From positions 1-64,000 of the forward strand of contig NZ_LN651330.1 in the NCBI RefSeq assembly GCF_000826525.2: a DNA stretch of 64,000 nucleotides, given 5' to 3'. A program made the position numbers and the translations under genes. Within the stretch, counting starts at the first letter, position 1; the number at the start of each line of letters is the position of its first letter. The stretch comes from Mobilicoccus massiliensis (GTDB lineage Bacteria > Actinomycetota > Actinomycetes > Actinomycetales > Dermatophilaceae). The notes under the pieces are model-generated. The model did not search any database, was not told the origin of the DNA, and saw only the letters and a program-made list of their open reading frames with translations. Of this stretch, positions 1-9,446 are shown in pieces.

Positions 1-11
1 GTGGCGGAGGG

Positions 12-920
12 TCAGCGGCGGAGGGTCTGCTGGGTGGCGTCGGCCAGGAGACGGGCGGCCTTGGCGCGAAAGCTCGGCTTCGCGAGGAGTGCGGCGTCCG
101 TGGGATGGCGCATGTTGCCGGCCTCGAGCATGATCGCGGGCCGCCGGCTGAGGTTGAGGCCGGCGATGTCGGTGCGTGGAGTGAGTGCGGTTCCGCGACC
201 GAGATAGGTGGAGCGCGGCATCCCCGTGCGCGCGAACGCCGTTCGCACCCGCATCGCGTAGCGCGTCGAGGCCCGTTGTGCCGCGGGGCCGCCGGTCATC
301 CGCGTCGAGGTGATGATGTGGAACCCGCGGGCCCGGCGTGAGGTGTTGCCGTCGGCGTGGATCGACAGGACGAGATCGGCGCGGGCGCGGTTGCCGATGG
401 CGGCGCGTTCGTCGACGCAGGGTCCGACGCCGCGGTCGTTCGGGCGGGTGAGCACGACGGTCGCGCCGCGGCGGCGGAGCTCGGTGGCGGTGCGGTTCGC
501 GAGGTTCCACGTGAACGCGTGTTCGCTCGCGCCTGACCGCGACGCGGTGCCGCTCGTGTTGCACGGCTTGGTGCGTCCGCCCCCGGCGGGGACGAGGCGG
601 TCGTTGACGCGGCTGCGGCGTCCGTTGTGGCCGGGATCGACGACGATGGTCCGGCCGGTCAGGGGCCCGCGGGCGAGCGGGGCGAGACGGAGTCCGCCGG
701 TCGAGGGCACGGCGTGCGGGCCGCGGGCAACGGTGAGGTGGCGCGTGGTGTGGACCGAGGCCGTCGGAGGTGTCCGACGAGCGACCGGCGTCTGCGCGAC
801 CGACGTGGGCCGGGTCGCCGCAGGTGCATTCGCATCGGCAGGCGGCGGGAACGCGGTGAGAGCGCTCGTCAGCGCGGCGGCGAGAGCGGTCGCGCCGAGG
901 ACACGGGCGGATCGGGGCAT
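12..920 (-). CDS. N-acetylmuramoyl-L-alanine amidase (Amidase_3), exported
   Basis: A 302-aa zinc-dependent amidase predicted to cleave the bond between MurNAc and the stem peptide outside the membrane. The N-terminus has a basic start and an Ala-rich hydrophobic stretch (residues 1-30), consistent with a signal peptide, followed by a Pro/Thr-rich linker. The catalytic domain (about residue 90 to the end) shows DPGHNG, a Glu in ASEHAF, SIHAD and MLEAGNM, the usual metal-ligand and catalytic segments of the Amidase_3 family. The start at 920 is chosen because AGGAG sits 6 bases upstream. A longer frame reaches 1160 but would run into the divergent pabAB start. The stop lies at the window edge, so the gene is complete. 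Confidence 0.9.
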   Translation of the reverse strand: MPRSARVLGATALAAALTSALTAFPPPADANAPAATRPTSVAQTPVARRTPPTASVHTTRHLTVARGPHAVPSTGGLRLAPLARGPLTGRTIVVDPGHNGRRSRVNDRLVPAGGGRTKPCNTSGTASRSGASEHAFTWNLANRTATELRRRGATVVLTRPNDRGVGPCVDERAAIGNRARADLVLSIHADGNTSRRARGFHIITSTRMTGGPAAQRASTRYAMRVRTAFARTGMPRSTYLGRGTALTPRTDIAGLNLSRRPAIMLEAGNMRHPTDAALLAKPSFRAKAARLLADATQQTLRR

Positions 921-1034
921 GACGTCTCCTTGATCGGGCCTGAGCCCACGGTCCCATGGCGATGACGTGCCGGGCACGGTGACGTGTCGACGGGGCGTAC
1001 GCTCGCGGGGATCGACGCGAGGTGGAGGTACGGA

Positions 1035-3305
1035 GTGCGCATCCTGCTCGTCGACAACCACGACTCGTTCACGTTCAACCTCGCGCACGACATCGCACGC
1101 GTCACGGGTGCGATGCCCGACGTCATCGCGAACGACGCGCCCTTGTCCTCCTCCGTCCACGACGTGCTCGCGGGTTACGACGCGGTGGTCGTCTCACCCG
1201 GCCCCGGGACCCCGGATCGTCCCGACGACCTCGGACACTCCGGCGCCATCGTCGCGCAGGGCCAGGTGCCGGTGCTCGGCGTGTGTCTGGGGATGCAAGC
1301 CATCGCCCATGCCTACGACGCGAGCGTCGAGCGGGCGCCACGGCCCGTCCATGGCGAGATCGGTGAGGTCGCTCACGACGGAACAGGCCTGTTCACCGGG
1401 CTGCCGAACCCGCTGTCGATGGTCCGGTACCACTCGCTCGTCGTCACGGGGCTGCCGGCCGATCTCGTCGTCGACGCCACGTGCGAGGGCCTCGTCATGG
1501 CGCTGCATCATCGCGACCGGCCACTCTGGGGTGTGCAGACGCACCCGGAATCGATCTGCTCGCAGCACGGCCGCGACCTGCTGGGCACCTTCTTCGACCT
1601 CGCCCGGGAATGGAACGACCGGGCTCGGCGGATTCGGCAGTCTCCGGCTCCGGTCGCATCCCCGCGCGCGACCGACGCGCACGGCGCAACTGAGGGGCGG
1701 CCGGCTCGGGGCCGACGCGTCCTTGCTCGTGAGGTGGCGTGCGAGGCCACCGGGGAGAACGTGTTCGACGCGCTCTTTCGCGGCCAGGAGCACGCGTGGT
1801 GGCTGGACTCGGCGACCTCGCCGGGGTCCGGAGGAGTCTCGGCGTGTGGGTCGGCCGAGGGCCCGCTCGCGTGCATCGTCTCGCTGAGCGATGTCCTCAC
1901 GATCCGCGACGGTTCAGGGATGCACACCTCGTCGTGCGATCCGCTGGACCTCGTCGGCGCAGACCAGGGCGCCCTCGTTCCGGCGCTCGGCGGCGAACGG
2001 GACGGCGTTCGTGAATACGTCTGGGTGCCGGGCGATTCCGTCTCCTCCGAGTACGAGGGTGGGCGTGGCGGGACGCCGTCGACGGGTGACGTGAGGGGAC
2101 TCCGCGCGAGCCCGTCGTTGCCGTTCGTACCCGGATGGGTCGGATACCTCGGTTACGAGTACGCCGCGGCTCAGTTGCCGGATGCAACCGTGCCCGATGA
2201 CCCCCGTGACCTCGCCCCGGAGTCACCGGCTCCGCAGCGCGTTCCGGACGACGCCCCACGCGCCGTGCTCGTCTTCACCGATCGACTCGTCGCGCTCGAT
2301 CACGCCGGTAGCGCGTGGGCCATCGCGATCGCCGACGACACGTGCGCCGACCTCCAGCTCGCGTGGCTCGAATGCACCGCCCGGCGACTTCAGCGCCTCT
2401 CGCGTGCGGAGGCGCCGCCACCCGCGGAGGCCGCGCCCGACGTGCGGGACGTCTCGATCCGCCACGACCGTGCCGCCTACCTCGATCTCATCGATCGGTG
2501 CCGTGAGCAGATCGCCGCCGGTGAGAGCTACGAGCTGTGCCTCACCAACCGCATCGAGGTGCATGCGGCGATCGACTCCTGGGACCTCTACCGGCGGCTG
2601 CGCGCCACCTCGCCGCGCCCGTTCGCGGCCTACCTCGGCTTCGGCGACACCCACGTGCTCTCGGCGTCACCCGAACGGTTCCTGCGAGTCGATCCCGCGC
2701 CGAGCGGCACTCGCGTGCAGGCGAAACCGATCAAGGGCACCCGCCCGCGCGGCCGTACGCCCGACGAGGACGCCCGGCTCGCCGCCGAGCTCGCGGACGA
2801 CGTCAAGGAACGCGCCGAGAACCTCATGATCGTCGACCTCTTGCGGCACGACCTGTCACGGGTCTGCCGGCCGGGCAGCGTCGAAGTCCCGCTGCTCTTC
2901 GACGTCGAGACCCACGCAGGGGTGCATCAGCTCGTGAGCACGATCGTCGGAGAGCTGGACGCCGGACGCACGGGGATCGACGTGGTGCGCGCGGCGCTGC
3001 CGGGCGGGTCGATGACCGGCGCTCCCAAGGAGCGCTCCGTGCGGATCCTGCGTGACCTCGAAGGCGGCCCCCGTGGGGTGTATTCCGGTGTCCTGGGCTA
3101 CTTCTCGATCGACGGGACGATCGACCTCTCGATCGTCATCCGTACCGTGGTGCATCATCCCGACCGGCTCATCTACGGTGTCGGCGGCGCGATCACTGCG
3201 CGCTCGGATCCTCGGGCCGAATGGCTCGAGACGCTGGTCAAGGCGGCAACCCTCGGGCGGGCGTTCGGACTCGACCTCGACGCGATCCTCGACACGGGCG
3301 GGTGA
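1035..3305 (+). CDS. pabAB: Aminodeoxychorismate synthase, fused PabA-PabB
   Basis: A 756-aa fusion making 4-amino-4-deoxychorismate from chorismate and glutamine, for p-aminobenzoate and folate. Residues 1-200 are a class I glutamine amidotransferase with catalytic Cys84 (GVCLGMQ) and the His170/Glu172 pair (WGVQTHPES). The C-terminal half is the chorismate-binding domain. Its PIKGT motif carries the Lys typical of PabB rather than the Ala of anthranilate synthase, and PGGSMTGAPK is also present. The GTG at 1035 follows GGAGG with 6-base spacing and begins directly at the amidotransferase fold. An upstream in-frame ATG at 984 lacks this site. The aminodeoxychorismate lyase gene lies 105 bases downstream on the same strand. 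Confidence 0.93.
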   Translation: MRILLVDNHDSFTFNLAHDIARVTGAMPDVIANDAPLSSSVHDVLAGYDAVVVSPGPGTPDRPDDLGHSGAIVAQGQVPVLGVCLGMQAIAHAYDASVERAPRPVHGEIGEVAHDGTGLFTGLPNPLSMVRYHSLVVTGLPADLVVDATCEGLVMALHHRDRPLWGVQTHPESICSQHGRDLLGTFFDLAREWNDRARRIRQSPAPVASPRATDAHGATEGRPARGRRVLAREVACEATGENVFDALFRGQEHAWWLDSATSPGSGGVSACGSAEGPLACIVSLSDVLTIRDGSGMHTSSCDPLDLVGADQGALVPALGGERDGVREYVWVPGDSVSSEYEGGRGGTPSTGDVRGLRASPSLPFVPGWVGYLGYEYAAAQLPDATVPDDPRDLAPESPAPQRVPDDAPRAVLVFTDRLVALDHAGSAWAIAIADDTCADLQLAWLECTARRLQRLSRAEAPPPAEAAPDVRDVSIRHDRAAYLDLIDRCREQIAAGESYELCLTNRIEVHAAIDSWDLYRRLRATSPRPFAAYLGFGDTHVLSASPERFLRVDPAPSGTRVQAKPIKGTRPRGRTPDEDARLAAELADDVKERAENLMIVDLLRHDLSRVCRPGSVEVPLLFDVETHAGVHQLVSTIVGELDAGRTGIDVVRAALPGGSMTGAPKERSVRILRDLEGGPRGVYSGVLGYFSIDGTIDLSIVIRTVVHHPDRLIYGVGGAITARSDPRAEWLETLVKAATLGRAFGLDLDAILDTGG

Positions 3306-3410
3306 GAGCGTCGAACACGCCACGCACGCACTGCATCGGTCTGCGTGGACGAGGAACGTGTCGGCCCGCGTGAGCGGCGGGGGCGCCGAACCACGGTTAG
3401 GGTCCGCCTC

Positions 3411-4148
3411 ATGACGACGTACGCATGGACCGAGGACGGGCTCCGGCGCATGACCGAGCCCGGCGGCGAACTGCGTGTCGCGGACTCGTGGCGGCAGGCG
3501 GACGGCGCAGTGCGCAGGCTCGATCTGCATCGGGAGCGGTTCGTCGGGTCCGTGGAGTCGTGCGCACCGGGGGTGCGTGCGGGTGCGTTCTTCGACGCGG
3601 CGGCCGCAGCGGTGCCGACGGATGGGGAGTGGTTCCCGCGAGTTCGGCTCATGGATGAAGAGCTGTACCTCGACGTGCGCCCCGGCCCGCCTCGCAGCCC
3701 GAGTGCGGTGGTGCACGTGCTGCCGCCGGGCGACCCACGGCGCACCCCCCGTGTGAAGGGACCCGACATGGCGCTCGCCGAGCAGCTCATCGCCCAGGCT
3801 CGCGAGCAGGGCGCTGACGAGGTGCTCTATCGGGACGAGGCGGGTCTCGTGCTCGAGGCCGGGTATGCCTCGCTCGTGTGGTGGGACGGCGACGACCTGT
3901 GCGTGCCGAGCCGTGGCCTGCCCGTGTTGCCCGGTGTGACGCGAACGGTCGTCGAGGAGCAGGCGCGTGCGCTCGGGATGACCGTGCGGGAGGTTGAGGC
4001 CACGATCGACGACCTCGACGGCCGCGAGGCGTGGCTGCTCAACGCCTACCAGGGGTTGCGGCTCGTGACGGCCTGGGTGGGCAGCGAGATCGCACCCGGT
4101 GAGGGCGTGCGGTTCGGCACCTGGCGCGCCGCTCTCGAGGAGGCCTGA
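3411..4148 (+). CDS. pabC: Aminodeoxychorismate lyase-like class IV aminotransferase
   Basis: A 245-aa PLP-dependent class IV (BCAT/PabC fold) protein. The LDLHRERF segment near residue 32 and VKGPDM (probable PLP lysine) are visible. LEAGYAS followed by LPVLPGVTR matches the typical cofactor-binding region. Its position directly after pabAB supports conversion of aminodeoxychorismate to p-aminobenzoate plus pyruvate. A D-amino-acid or branched-chain aminotransferase of the same fold cannot be excluded from sequence alone. The ATG at 3411 is preferred over an upstream in-frame start at 3345, because the fold begins shortly after it. Confidence 0.75.
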   Translation: MTTYAWTEDGLRRMTEPGGELRVADSWRQADGAVRRLDLHRERFVGSVESCAPGVRAGAFFDAAAAAVPTDGEWFPRVRLMDEELYLDVRPGPPRSPSAVVHVLPPGDPRRTPRVKGPDMALAEQLIAQAREQGADEVLYRDEAGLVLEAGYASLVWWDGDDLCVPSRGLPVLPGVTRTVVEEQARALGMTVREVEATIDDLDGREAWLLNAYQGLRLVTAWVGSEIAPGEGVRFGTWRAALEEA

Positions 4149-4167
4149 CCGCGAGGCGACGCCTCGA

Positions 4168-4926
4168 TCACTCGCCGCGCACACGTCGCAGTACCTCGTC
4201 GAGCGTCGCGCGGAGGGCGTCGCGGCGTGGGTCGAGCCACGTCGTGCGCACCTGCTCGTTGAGCCCGCCGGGAGTCTCGTGTCCGTCGGCGATCTGGGCG
4301 AAGGTCGTGCCCGCGGCTGCCTCCGACAGGGTGCCGAGGGCCGCGCCCTGGACGAAGGCTTCGGCCTCGGCCGGGGGAACGCCCTGCTCAGCGGCCCAGT
4401 CGACGACCGTGGCGAGGTAGTGCAGGAGGGTCGTCATCGTGGCCGACGTGGTCTGCAGCGCGTCGAACGCCGCCGCGGTCTCGACCGCGACCGTGCCACC
4501 GAGATGATCGAAGATCGCTCTGACCTGTGGCTGGTCGGGCAGGACGAGCGTGCGCCCGGCGTGGTGTCGCACGCTCGGCAGCGGGATGGAGCGAACGACG
4601 GTGACATCGCCGAGCAGGTCGGTGAACGTCTCGTGCGGCACACCGGCGACGACACTGACGACGAGCGTGCCGGGAGAGACGTCGAGTGGCCGCAGGGCCT
4701 CGTCGACCTGGTCGGGACGCACGGCGATGACGAGCACCTCGGCGCCGTCGACCACGGCATGGTTGCTCTCGCAGACCTCCACGTTCGGATGCCGCGCGGC
4801 GAGGTCGGCCGCGGTCTCGCGTCCCCTCGGTGAGAGCAGGATGCGCGGGCACGCGTCGGCAAGCCCGTCGACCATGGCGGCCGCGATCTTGCCGACCCCG
4901 ACGAATCCGACCGTGGGAAGCGTCAC
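4168..4926 (-). CDS. Pyrroline-5-carboxylate reductase-like NAD(P)-binding oxidoreductase
   Basis: A 252-aa protein with an N-terminal Rossmann fold (TVGFVGVGKIAAAM) and a helical C-terminal domain with the layout of ProC/F420-dependent NADP oxidoreductase families. The conserved ProC dimer-domain signature is weak, so it may be a ProC paralogue rather than the proline biosynthetic enzyme. The GTG at 4926 is chosen because the Rossmann strand starts three residues later and GAAGG lies 4 bases upstream. An ATG at 4980 would add 18 hydrophilic residues. It is convergent with pabC, with a 19-base gap. Confidence 0.7.
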   Translation of the reverse strand: MTLPTVGFVGVGKIAAAMVDGLADACPRILLSPRGRETAADLAARHPNVEVCESNHAVVDGAEVLVIAVRPDQVDEALRPLDVSPGTLVVSVVAGVPHETFTDLLGDVTVVRSIPLPSVRHHAGRTLVLPDQPQVRAIFDHLGGTVAVETAAAFDALQTTSATMTTLLHYLATVVDWAAEQGVPPAEAEAFVQGAALGTLSEAAAGTTFAQIADGHETPGGLNEQVRTTWLDPRRDALRATLDEVLRRVRGE

Positions 4927-5099
4927 CCGGCCTTCGTGAGGATCCGATTCGTGCCGGTTGCCGTGTCTGCTCGACTCCATGACCTCACGTTAGAGGCCGC
5001 CGCCGACAGCCCTTCGGCGCTCGAGTCGACGAGGTGAACGAGCAGGCATCGCAATGTCGTTCGTCTCGCGATGTTCGTCTCTGAAGCCGCTCGAGGTGA

Positions 5100-5498
5100 T
5101 CACTGCCCGGGGTGGGAGTCGATGTTCCAGTAGTTCCCCTCGGGGTCGAGCACACCGGCGGACCGCCCGCCGTGAGGTGGCTCGTTCGGTTCCTGCGCGA
5201 TCCGGCCGCCCGCCTCGACAGCGCGTCGCAGCGTGGCGTCGACGGCCTCGTCGGATTCGACGACGAGATTGCACACGCCCGTGCCCGGTCGGAGGGCGAG
5301 GCCCTTGGCGTCGTCGCGGACCGACCCGAACATCAGGCCGCCGTTGTCGCGCCACTGGAACTGGGCGTGGACGACGACGGTGGGGTCGAGCTCGTCGCGC
5401 ACGACGAGCCGCTCGGTGAACCCGAGCGCGACGAGGAACGCGATCGCCGCGTCGGCGTCGCGGTAGCGGAGGCAGTGGAAGAGCTGTGGTTGCGTCAT
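5100..5498 (-). CDS. VOC (glyoxalase/bleomycin resistance) family protein
   Basis: A 132-aa protein with one or two beta-alpha-beta-beta-beta units typical of the vicinal oxygen chelate superfamily. The N-terminal LFHCLRYRDADAAIAFLVALGF and the C-terminal GVLDPEGNYWNID segments are the usual PhnB/glyoxalase ends. The substrate is unknown. The gene starts 19 bases after the stop of the AraC-type regulator at 5518-6306 on the same strand, so the two are probably co-transcribed. Confidence 0.75.
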   Translation of the reverse strand: MTQPQLFHCLRYRDADAAIAFLVALGFTERLVVRDELDPTVVVHAQFQWRDNGGLMFGSVRDDAKGLALRPGTGVCNLVVESDEAVDATLRRAVEAGGRIAQEPNEPPHGGRSAGVLDPEGNYWNIDSHPGQ

Positions 5499-5517
5499 GC
5501 CGCCAGCGTGCGCGCGC

Positions 5518-6306
5518 TCACCCGGCGTCGTCTTGAAGGATTGGGAAGTCGTCGAGGGATGCTCGCGGCGTCATTCCCGAGATCGCCCGCCATTCACGGG
5601 TGAGGTGCGGCTGATCGGCGTATCCGGCTCGGGCCGCGACCTCGGCGAGACCGATGCCCGAGCGCAGGAGCTCGCGAGCGTGCTCGAACCGGGCGACACG
5701 GGCGAGCTGCGAGGGCGTGAGGCCGAACTCGTCGCGGACGAGCGTGAGGAGGCGCCGCCGCGAGAGACCGACGTCGCCGGCCAGCGTCTCCACCCGCACC
5801 GACCCGTGCGAGCCGCGCAACACGTCCCAGGCGCGGGCCGTCTCGGCGCGTGGCTCGACAGCCTCGATCCGTGACAGCAGGTACGCCTCGAGCAGGGCGA
5901 AGCGCCGTGGCCACGTCGCCTCCTGCAGCCGGGCCTGCAACGAGCTCGGCAGGCGCCGTTCGTCGTCGCCGGGCACGAGCTCGCCGGCGAACGCCGCGGC
6001 CGGTGCACCGAGCAACGCCCGGCATCCGAGCGGGGTGAGGCCGAGCTGGATGCCGTGCTGGCGGCCGTGGGTGCGGATGAGTGAGGGCCGCGTGTGCAGA
6101 CCGGCGACGAGCGTCGTGAACCGGTCACGTCCGTCACCCGCGAGCCACCCGCAGTCGAGCGGTTCGTCGAAGGCGATGATCACCGTCAGGGACATCGAGG
6201 GCACGCCGTGGTGCGTCGCCGCCGGGTCGAGGCGGTAGTCGTACCCGACGCACGAGTCGACGTACGGGCGCAGGGCGGTCGGCATCCGGTACGGCCACTG
6301 CGGCAT
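5518..6306 (-). CDS. AraC-family transcriptional regulator
   Basis: A 262-aa regulator. The C-terminal 100 residues hold the two helix-turn-helix units of the AraC/XylS family (LSRRRLLTLVRDEFGLTPSQLARVARFEHAREL, then LAEVAARAGYADQPHLTREWRAISGMTPRA, each given here by position as about residues 170-255). The N-terminal domain, probably ligand-binding, begins with an 'RPYVDSCVGYDYR' segment seen in DUF6597-type AraC proteins. The start at 6306 has a strong site (GGGGAGG, about 6 bases upstream). It is followed immediately by the VOC gene, which it probably controls. Confidence 0.85.
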   Translation of the reverse strand: MPQWPYRMPTALRPYVDSCVGYDYRLDPAATHHGVPSMSLTVIIAFDEPLDCGWLAGDGRDRFTTLVAGLHTRPSLIRTHGRQHGIQLGLTPLGCRALLGAPAAAFAGELVPGDDERRLPSSLQARLQEATWPRRFALLEAYLLSRIEAVEPRAETARAWDVLRGSHGSVRVETLAGDVGLSRRRLLTLVRDEFGLTPSQLARVARFEHARELLRSGIGLAEVAARAGYADQPHLTREWRAISGMTPRASLDDFPILQDDAG

Positions 6307-6382
6307 CGCCCACCTCCCCTTGATCGAGCGTTCTCAGCCTGACACGCCCCGCCGACATGCCCCCCGGACTTACGGTGGGCCG

Positions 6383-7654
6383 GTGACCGACTACGTCTCG
6401 CTACCCGGCCTTCGCACCCGCGACCACGAGATCGAGGTGCCACTCGTCCACGGCGATCCCGCCCGCGGCACGATCCGCGTCTACGCCCGCGAGGTCGCGG
6501 CGCCCGACGGGCTCGACCGCCCGTATCTCGTGTTCCTGCAAGGAGGTCCAGGGGGCGAGGCGCCGCGCCCGAGCGGAGTGCCGTGGGCGCCGGCCTGGTT
6601 GGAGCGGGCGCTCGCGGACTACCGAGTCCTCATGCTCGATCAGCGCGGCACCGGGCGGTCGACGCCGTTCGGAGAGGCCGATCTCACCACCGACGGGTGC
6701 CCGGCGAGCCCCCGAGTGGAGGTCGCGCCGCTGGTCGAGCGCCTCAGGCACTACCGCGCCGATGCGATCGTCGCCGACGCCGAGCTCCTGCGCGAACACC
6801 TCGGCGTCGAGACCTGGAGCCTGCTCGGGCAGAGCTTCGGCGGATTCACCTCGCTGCGCTACCTCTCGACCCACGCCGACCGTCTCGCGGAGGTCTACTT
6901 CACGGGCGGACTGCCGCCCGTCGGGCGCCCGGTGGACGAGGTGTACGCGCGCACGTACGCGCAGATGGCCCGCAAGTCGGAGCTCTTCTACCGGGGCTAT
7001 CCGGGTACGCGGGAGCGCATGACGCAGATGCTCGCCGCCTGCGAGGCCGGCGACGTGCTGCTGCCGAACGGCGACGTCGTCACACCGCGGTGGTTCCGCA
7101 CGCTCGGGCATCTACTCGGTGGCACGGGCGGCCAGGCCGCGCTCGCGCACCTGCTCGAGGGCGACGTCCGGGCTCCGTGGTTCCGGCACGACCTCGCGGC
7201 GCTGCTGCCGTTCGGGGGCCGTAACCCGCTCTACGCCGTCATCCACGAGTCGTCGTACTGCGATGGGGGAGTGACGAACTGGGCGGCCGCGCGCACGTAT
7301 CCCGACGCGTTCGACGCCGAGCCCACGCTGCTCACCGGCGAGCACCTCTTCCCGTGGCACTTCGAGGACAGCAGCGAGCTCGCACCCTACGCCGCTCTCG
7401 CGGGCGCGATGGCCGAGGTCGAATGGCCGAGCCTCTACGACGCCGACGCCCTCCGCAACGCGGACGTCGCCTGCGCCGCCGCGATCTACGCCGACGACGC
7501 CTACGTCGACCGCGAGTTCTCCGAACAGACGGCCGCGCTCCTGCCCCGCATGCACCCGTGGATCACCAATCAGTACGAGCACAACGGCCTGCGCGTCGGC
7601 GGCGGCGCGCTGCTCGACCGGCTCATCGGGCTGGCGAAGGACCGGGCGGTGTAG
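6383..7654 (+). CDS. S33-family alpha/beta hydrolase, proline iminopeptidase type
   Basis: A 423-aa hydrolase. The oxyanion-hole motif QGGPGGEAPRP, the DQRGTGRS turn and the nucleophile elbow GQSFGG are all present, and EHNGLR near the C-terminus supplies the probable catalytic His. The length fits actinobacterial prolyl aminopeptidases that remove N-terminal residues from peptides. No signal peptide is seen, so it is probably cytoplasmic. The GTG at 6383 is preferred to the ATG at 6320, which lacks a ribosome site and adds a low-complexity lead. Its last 32 bases overlap the 3' end of cydC on the other strand. Confidence 0.82.
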   Translation: MTDYVSLPGLRTRDHEIEVPLVHGDPARGTIRVYAREVAAPDGLDRPYLVFLQGGPGGEAPRPSGVPWAPAWLERALADYRVLMLDQRGTGRSTPFGEADLTTDGCPASPRVEVAPLVERLRHYRADAIVADAELLREHLGVETWSLLGQSFGGFTSLRYLSTHADRLAEVYFTGGLPPVGRPVDEVYARTYAQMARKSELFYRGYPGTRERMTQMLAACEAGDVLLPNGDVVTPRWFRTLGHLLGGTGGQAALAHLLEGDVRAPWFRHDLAALLPFGGRNPLYAVIHESSYCDGGVTNWAAARTYPDAFDAEPTLLTGEHLFPWHFEDSSELAPYAALAGAMAEVEWPSLYDADALRNADVACAAAIYADDAYVDREFSEQTAALLPRMHPWITNQYEHNGLRVGGGALLDRLIGLAKDRAV

Positions 7655-9446
7655 CAGCGCAGTTCACGGACGACCGCGCTGCCGATCCGTCAACCGGGCA
7701 CGGGTTCGGCACACTGCGCTCGTCGCAGGTCACGTGCGCGGTGTGCTCGAGGCGTGCACCGATGGTCGGGCCGGGGGCGAGGCCGATGACGCGGGTGGCG
7801 TCGTCGAGCCCTTCGGGGCGGTGGGTGACGAGCACGACGCTGCGACCGTGCGCCGCCTCGACGAGGTCGCGAAGCACCGCGACGGCCGTCGGGTGGTCGA
7901 GGTGGGCGACTGGCTCGTCGAGCAGCATCACCGGACGCCCCGAGAGAATCGCGCGGGCGATGCCGAGGCGCGTGCGCTCGCCGCCGGAGACACCGCGGCC
8001 ACCCGTGCCCAGGCGTTCGTCGAGACCGGCCGGGAACGCGTCGAGCAGCGGGCCGAGCCCGGCCAGGCGCAGCGCCCGCACGATGTCGTCGTCGGAGGCC
8101 CCCGGCCTGGCCAGGCGCAGGTTCTCGCGCAACGTCGACGCGAAGACGTGCACCTCGTCGTCGACGATCGCCAGGTGGGTCCGCACGTCGGCGGGAACCT
8201 CGGCGAGAGCGTCGAACTCGCCCAGGCGGTACGTGCCGGAGGTCGGATCGAGGTAGCGCGCGAGCACGGCGAGCAGCGTCGATTTGCCCGACCCGTTCGG
8301 ACCCACGATCCCGACGACGTCACCCGGTGCGACATCGAGATCGGCCCCGGTGAGCGCGGGCCGGGTCCCGTCCCACGACGCCGATACCGACCGGGCTTCG
8401 ATCGGGGGTGCCGTCGCGTCACCGTCGGAGGACACCCGCCCTTCGCCGATCGCTTCCGGCGACGGAGGAACGTCGGCACGAGCCACGGCCGGCTCCTGCT
8501 CGAGCACTCGTGACAACCTCGCCGACGCGCCCTGGGCGCGGGCGAGCGCGCCGACCGCGTCGGGGATTCCGCCGATGACCTCGCCCAACGCGATCGGGGT
8601 GAGGACGAGCAGCGCGGCCAGCGGTGTCTTGAACCCCACCAGCACCCAGGGCTCGACGACGAACGCCATCCAGACCGCGTGACCGACGGCGACGAGCGGC
8701 ATGAACCCGACTCCGAGTGCCCGACCCCAGGACTGCGCACGCACGGCCCGGGCGAGACGGTCCTGTGCCTCGTCGAGCCAGGTGAGCGCCTGCTCGTGGG
8801 CTCCGATGGCCGTGAGCTCGGCACCGTCGCGGGTCACCATCGCGGCGAGATCGGAGACCCGAGCCCGCGCCGCGACGACCTCCGCCTGCGTGCGGTGTTC
8901 GATCCACCAGTCGAGCGCGCCGACGACGAGCGTGGCGACGACCGCCGAGGCGATCACCGGGACCGCCGGAACGAGGAACACCGCGTCGATCAACCCCGCC
9001 GCGAGCCCCGTGATGACGAGCGCGACCAACGGAACGACGACCCTGACCTGGGCGTACGCGACATCGTCGAGGTCGTCGACGACTCCCGCGAGCAGATCAC
9101 CGCGGCCGCGCCGCCCGAGCCTCGCCGGGGTGAGGGGGATGAGCCGGTCGTAGACCCGCGCGCGATCCTGCGCGAGGGCGGCCAACGCGGCATCATGCGA
9201 CCTCACCCGCTCGACGTACCGCAGCACCGGCCGGGCGATGCCGAACGCGCGCACCGCGACGATGACCGCGAGCAGCGTGAGGATCTGCGGCCGGAACGAC
9301 GCCGCCGTGATGAGCCACCCCGACGCGGCCGTGAGCGCGACTCCGCTCGTCAGCGCCAGCCCGCCGATGATCGCCGCCGGAACGATGCCGGGAACGAGTC
9401 GACGGGGACGAAAGCGTGTGGTCGGGGTGGGGTGGGTGGCGGTCAT
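7623..9446 (-). CDS. cydC: Cytochrome bd assembly ABC transporter, CydC subunit
   Basis: A 607-aa half-transporter: N-terminal membrane domain of about six helices (residues 15-310), then an ATPase domain with Walker A GPNGSGKST, signature VSGGERTRLG and Walker B VMLLDEPVAHLD. CydDC exports glutathione/cysteine or haem-related reductant needed to assemble cytochrome bd. The ATG at 9446 has GGGAGG 6 bases upstream, and that site lies inside the preceding 33-codon ORF. A longer upstream frame to 9965 is only a shadow of cydD. The final 32 bases overlap the convergent peptidase gene. Confidence 0.9.
   Translation of the reverse strand: MTATHPTPTTRFRPRRLVPGIVPAAIIGGLALTSGVALTAASGWLITAASFRPQILTLLAVIVAVRAFGIARPVLRYVERVRSHDAALAALAQDRARVYDRLIPLTPARLGRRGRGDLLAGVVDDLDDVAYAQVRVVVPLVALVITGLAAGLIDAVFLVPAVPVIASAVVATLVVGALDWWIEHRTQAEVVAARARVSDLAAMVTRDGAELTAIGAHEQALTWLDEAQDRLARAVRAQSWGRALGVGFMPLVAVGHAVWMAFVVEPWVLVGFKTPLAALLVLTPIALGEVIGGIPDAVGALARAQGASARLSRVLEQEPAVARADVPPSPEAIGEGRVSSDGDATAPPIEARSVSASWDGTRPALTGADLDVAPGDVVGIVGPNGSGKSTLLAVLARYLDPTSGTYRLGEFDALAEVPADVRTHLAIVDDEVHVFASTLRENLRLARPGASDDDIVRALRLAGLGPLLDAFPAGLDERLGTGGRGVSGGERTRLGIARAILSGRPVMLLDEPVAHLDHPTAVAVLRDLVEAAHGRSVVLVTHRPEGLDDATRVIGLAPGPTIGARLEHTAHVTCDERSVPNPCPVDGSAARSSVNCAATPPGPSPAR

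Noticed and set aside
921..1160. N-terminal extension of the amidase gene
   Set aside because: It would overlap the start of divergent pabAB, and the strong ribosome site with signal peptide begins at 920.
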